A stretch of DNA of 62,595 nt from assembly GCA_937915375.1 (NCBI GenBank), contig CALDMO010000040.1, positions 1 to 62,595 on the forward strand, written 5' to 3'. A program made the translations under genes and the position numbers. Shown piece by piece: positions 62,073 to 62,595 of the stretch. Numbering within the stretch: the stretch's first letter is position 1; the number at the start of each line of letters is the position of its first letter. The notes beneath the pieces were generated by a model. The model saw only the letters and a list, made by a program, of their open reading frames with translations, searched no databases and had not been told where the DNA came from. This DNA comes from an uncultured Marvinbryantia sp. GTDB lineage: Bacteria; Bacillota; Clostridia; Lachnospirales; Lachnospiraceae.

Positions 62073-62414
62073 ATGGCGTCAAGCAAAGATTATTTAGAGT
62101 TTATTTTAGGACAGCTGTCTGAATTAAAAGAGATTACTTATCGAACTATGATGGGGGAATTTATTATTTATTATCGCGGCAAAATAGTAGGCGGTATTTA
62201 TGACGATAGATTGCTTGTCAAACCAGTGAAATCAGCAATTCGTTATATGCCGACAGCTCCGTATGAATTACCCTACGAAGGTGCAAAAGAGATGCTGTTG
62301 GTAGATGAAATTGATAATAAGGAATTTTTAACAGGTTTGTTTCAAGCTATGTATACGGAATTACCAGCACCAAAGCCGAAAAAGGAAAAAAATGTTGAAA
62401 CAGTTATCTTATAA
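62073..62414 (+). CDS. TfoX N-terminal domain protein
   Basis: 113 residues with the TfoX/Sxy N-terminal pattern TYRTMMGEFIIYYRGKIVGG and YDDRLLVK. In gammaproteobacteria the full-length protein promotes competence, but stand-alone N-terminal domains like this are widespread and uncharacterised. GAGGT precedes ATG. Its end overlaps a small downstream frame. Confidence 0.75.
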   Translation: MASSKDYLEFILGQLSELKEITYRTMMGEFIIYYRGKIVGGIYDDRLLVKPVKSAIRYMPTAPYELPYEGAKEMLLVDEIDNKEFLTGLFQAMYTELPAPKPKKEKNVETVIL

Positions 62415-62577
62415 TGAATTGAAAAGAAAAATACCGGAAGAAAGAAAAGGATACTTAGGATCGTTGAATGTAGTAAACGACACCGAAAAAGCAATTTGTA
62501 AGAGTGATTACTGTCGAAAAAATATAAGACACCTCCGACGATTGAACCGACCCCCAAAAGTTAGACCAAAAATCTAA
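62392..62577 (+). CDS. Small ORF of unknown function, possibly truncated by an insertion sequence
   Basis: 61 codons (MLKQLSYNELKRKIPEERKG then GYLGS), starting inside the TfoX-domain gene after AAAGGAAAAAA. Its last residues are encoded by the inverted repeat at the window edge, which suggests that the native 3' end was replaced. No family is recognised. It could be a chance frame. Confidence 0.35.
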   Translation: MLKQLSYNELKRKIPEERKGYLGSLNVVNDTEKAICKSDYCRKNIRHLRRLNRPPKVRPKI

Positions 62578-62594
62578 CGATTGGGAGGTCGGTT
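62545..62594. mobile_element. Inverted repeat resembling the end of an IS3-type insertion sequence
   Basis: AACCGACC-CCCAA (62545-62557) and TTGGG-A-GGTCGGTT (62581-62594) flank an inner GTTAGA/TCTAAC stem. The core CCCCCAAAAGTTAGACC is like terminal repeats of IS3-family elements in Firmicutes. Any transposase would lie beyond the window; a terminator hairpin is an alternative. Confidence 0.4.
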
Positions 62595-62595
62595 T

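Noticed and set aside
1..62595. CRISPR arrays, tRNA, rRNA, prophage
   Set aside because: No regularly spaced direct repeats, no tRNA or rRNA signatures and no phage genes were recognised in the window.

Overview
This window looks like chromosomal DNA of a low-to-mid GC anaerobic Firmicute, most likely a clostridial gut commensal of the Lachnospiraceae type. That assignment rests on gene content and order, not on a database search. The supporting signs are FabK with a FabT-like MarR regulator, WhiA/RapZ/Crh-like genes, AddAB, a T-box valS, a zinc-type S14, strong AGGAGG ribosome binding sites and an arabinanase/GH3 pair. Most genes lie on the minus strand. No rRNA, tRNA, CRISPR array or prophage was seen.

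Layout: (1) 1-1544: partial aroD and divergent aroE. (2) 1561-8500, minus: a cytosolic reversed-domain GH3 glycosidase, then MoxR ATPase, DUF58 protein, a multi-pass membrane protein and a small esterase. (3) 8886-11483, plus: a secreted GH43 arabinanase, preceded by a 16-residue leader ORF whose stop overlaps its start. (4) 11569-22430, minus: a nearly complete type II fatty-acid cluster, fabH-acpP-fabK-fabD-fabG-fabF-accB-fabZ-accC-accDA, then a second FabK-like oxidoreductase and a fabT-like regulator with its own promoter. FabT-type boxes lie at the head of the cluster. (5) 22720-23994: pyrC. (6) 24118-37191, minus: a chain in which addB, addA, a GtrA-YfhO fusion, murB and rapZ each overlap the next gene, followed by whiA and a crh-like gene. 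(7) 37374-41383: valS with a T-box leader, and a DRE-TIM aldolase-like gene with its own promoter. (8) 41534-54603, minus: S10 and spc ribosomal genes from rpsJ to secY, then adk, map, a KOW protein and infA, closed by a terminator. (9) 55131-55988, plus: an RlmI-like methyltransferase. (10) 56124-59775, minus: rpmJ-rpsM-rpsK-rpsD-rpoA-rplQ, which usually follows infA but here lies upstream of S10. (11) 59921-61795: a cytosolic GH20 hexosaminidase. (12) The right edge holds a TfoX-domain gene and an inverted repeat resembling an insertion-sequence end.

How the parts work together: GH43 probably cleaves arabinan outside the cell, while GH3 and GH20 trim imported oligosaccharides. The fab cluster supplies acyl chains and is probably governed by the FabT-like protein. 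The murB/rapZ/whiA/crh chain joins DNA repair, envelope glycosylation, wall synthesis and regulation. The most unusual points are the displaced alpha operon, a promoter embedded in a terminator-like palindrome in front of it, colinear structured repeats in the ribosomal spacers, the GtrA-YfhO fusion, a Crh-like protein with Glu at position 15, the leader ORF of GH43, and three FabT-like boxes upstream of fabH.
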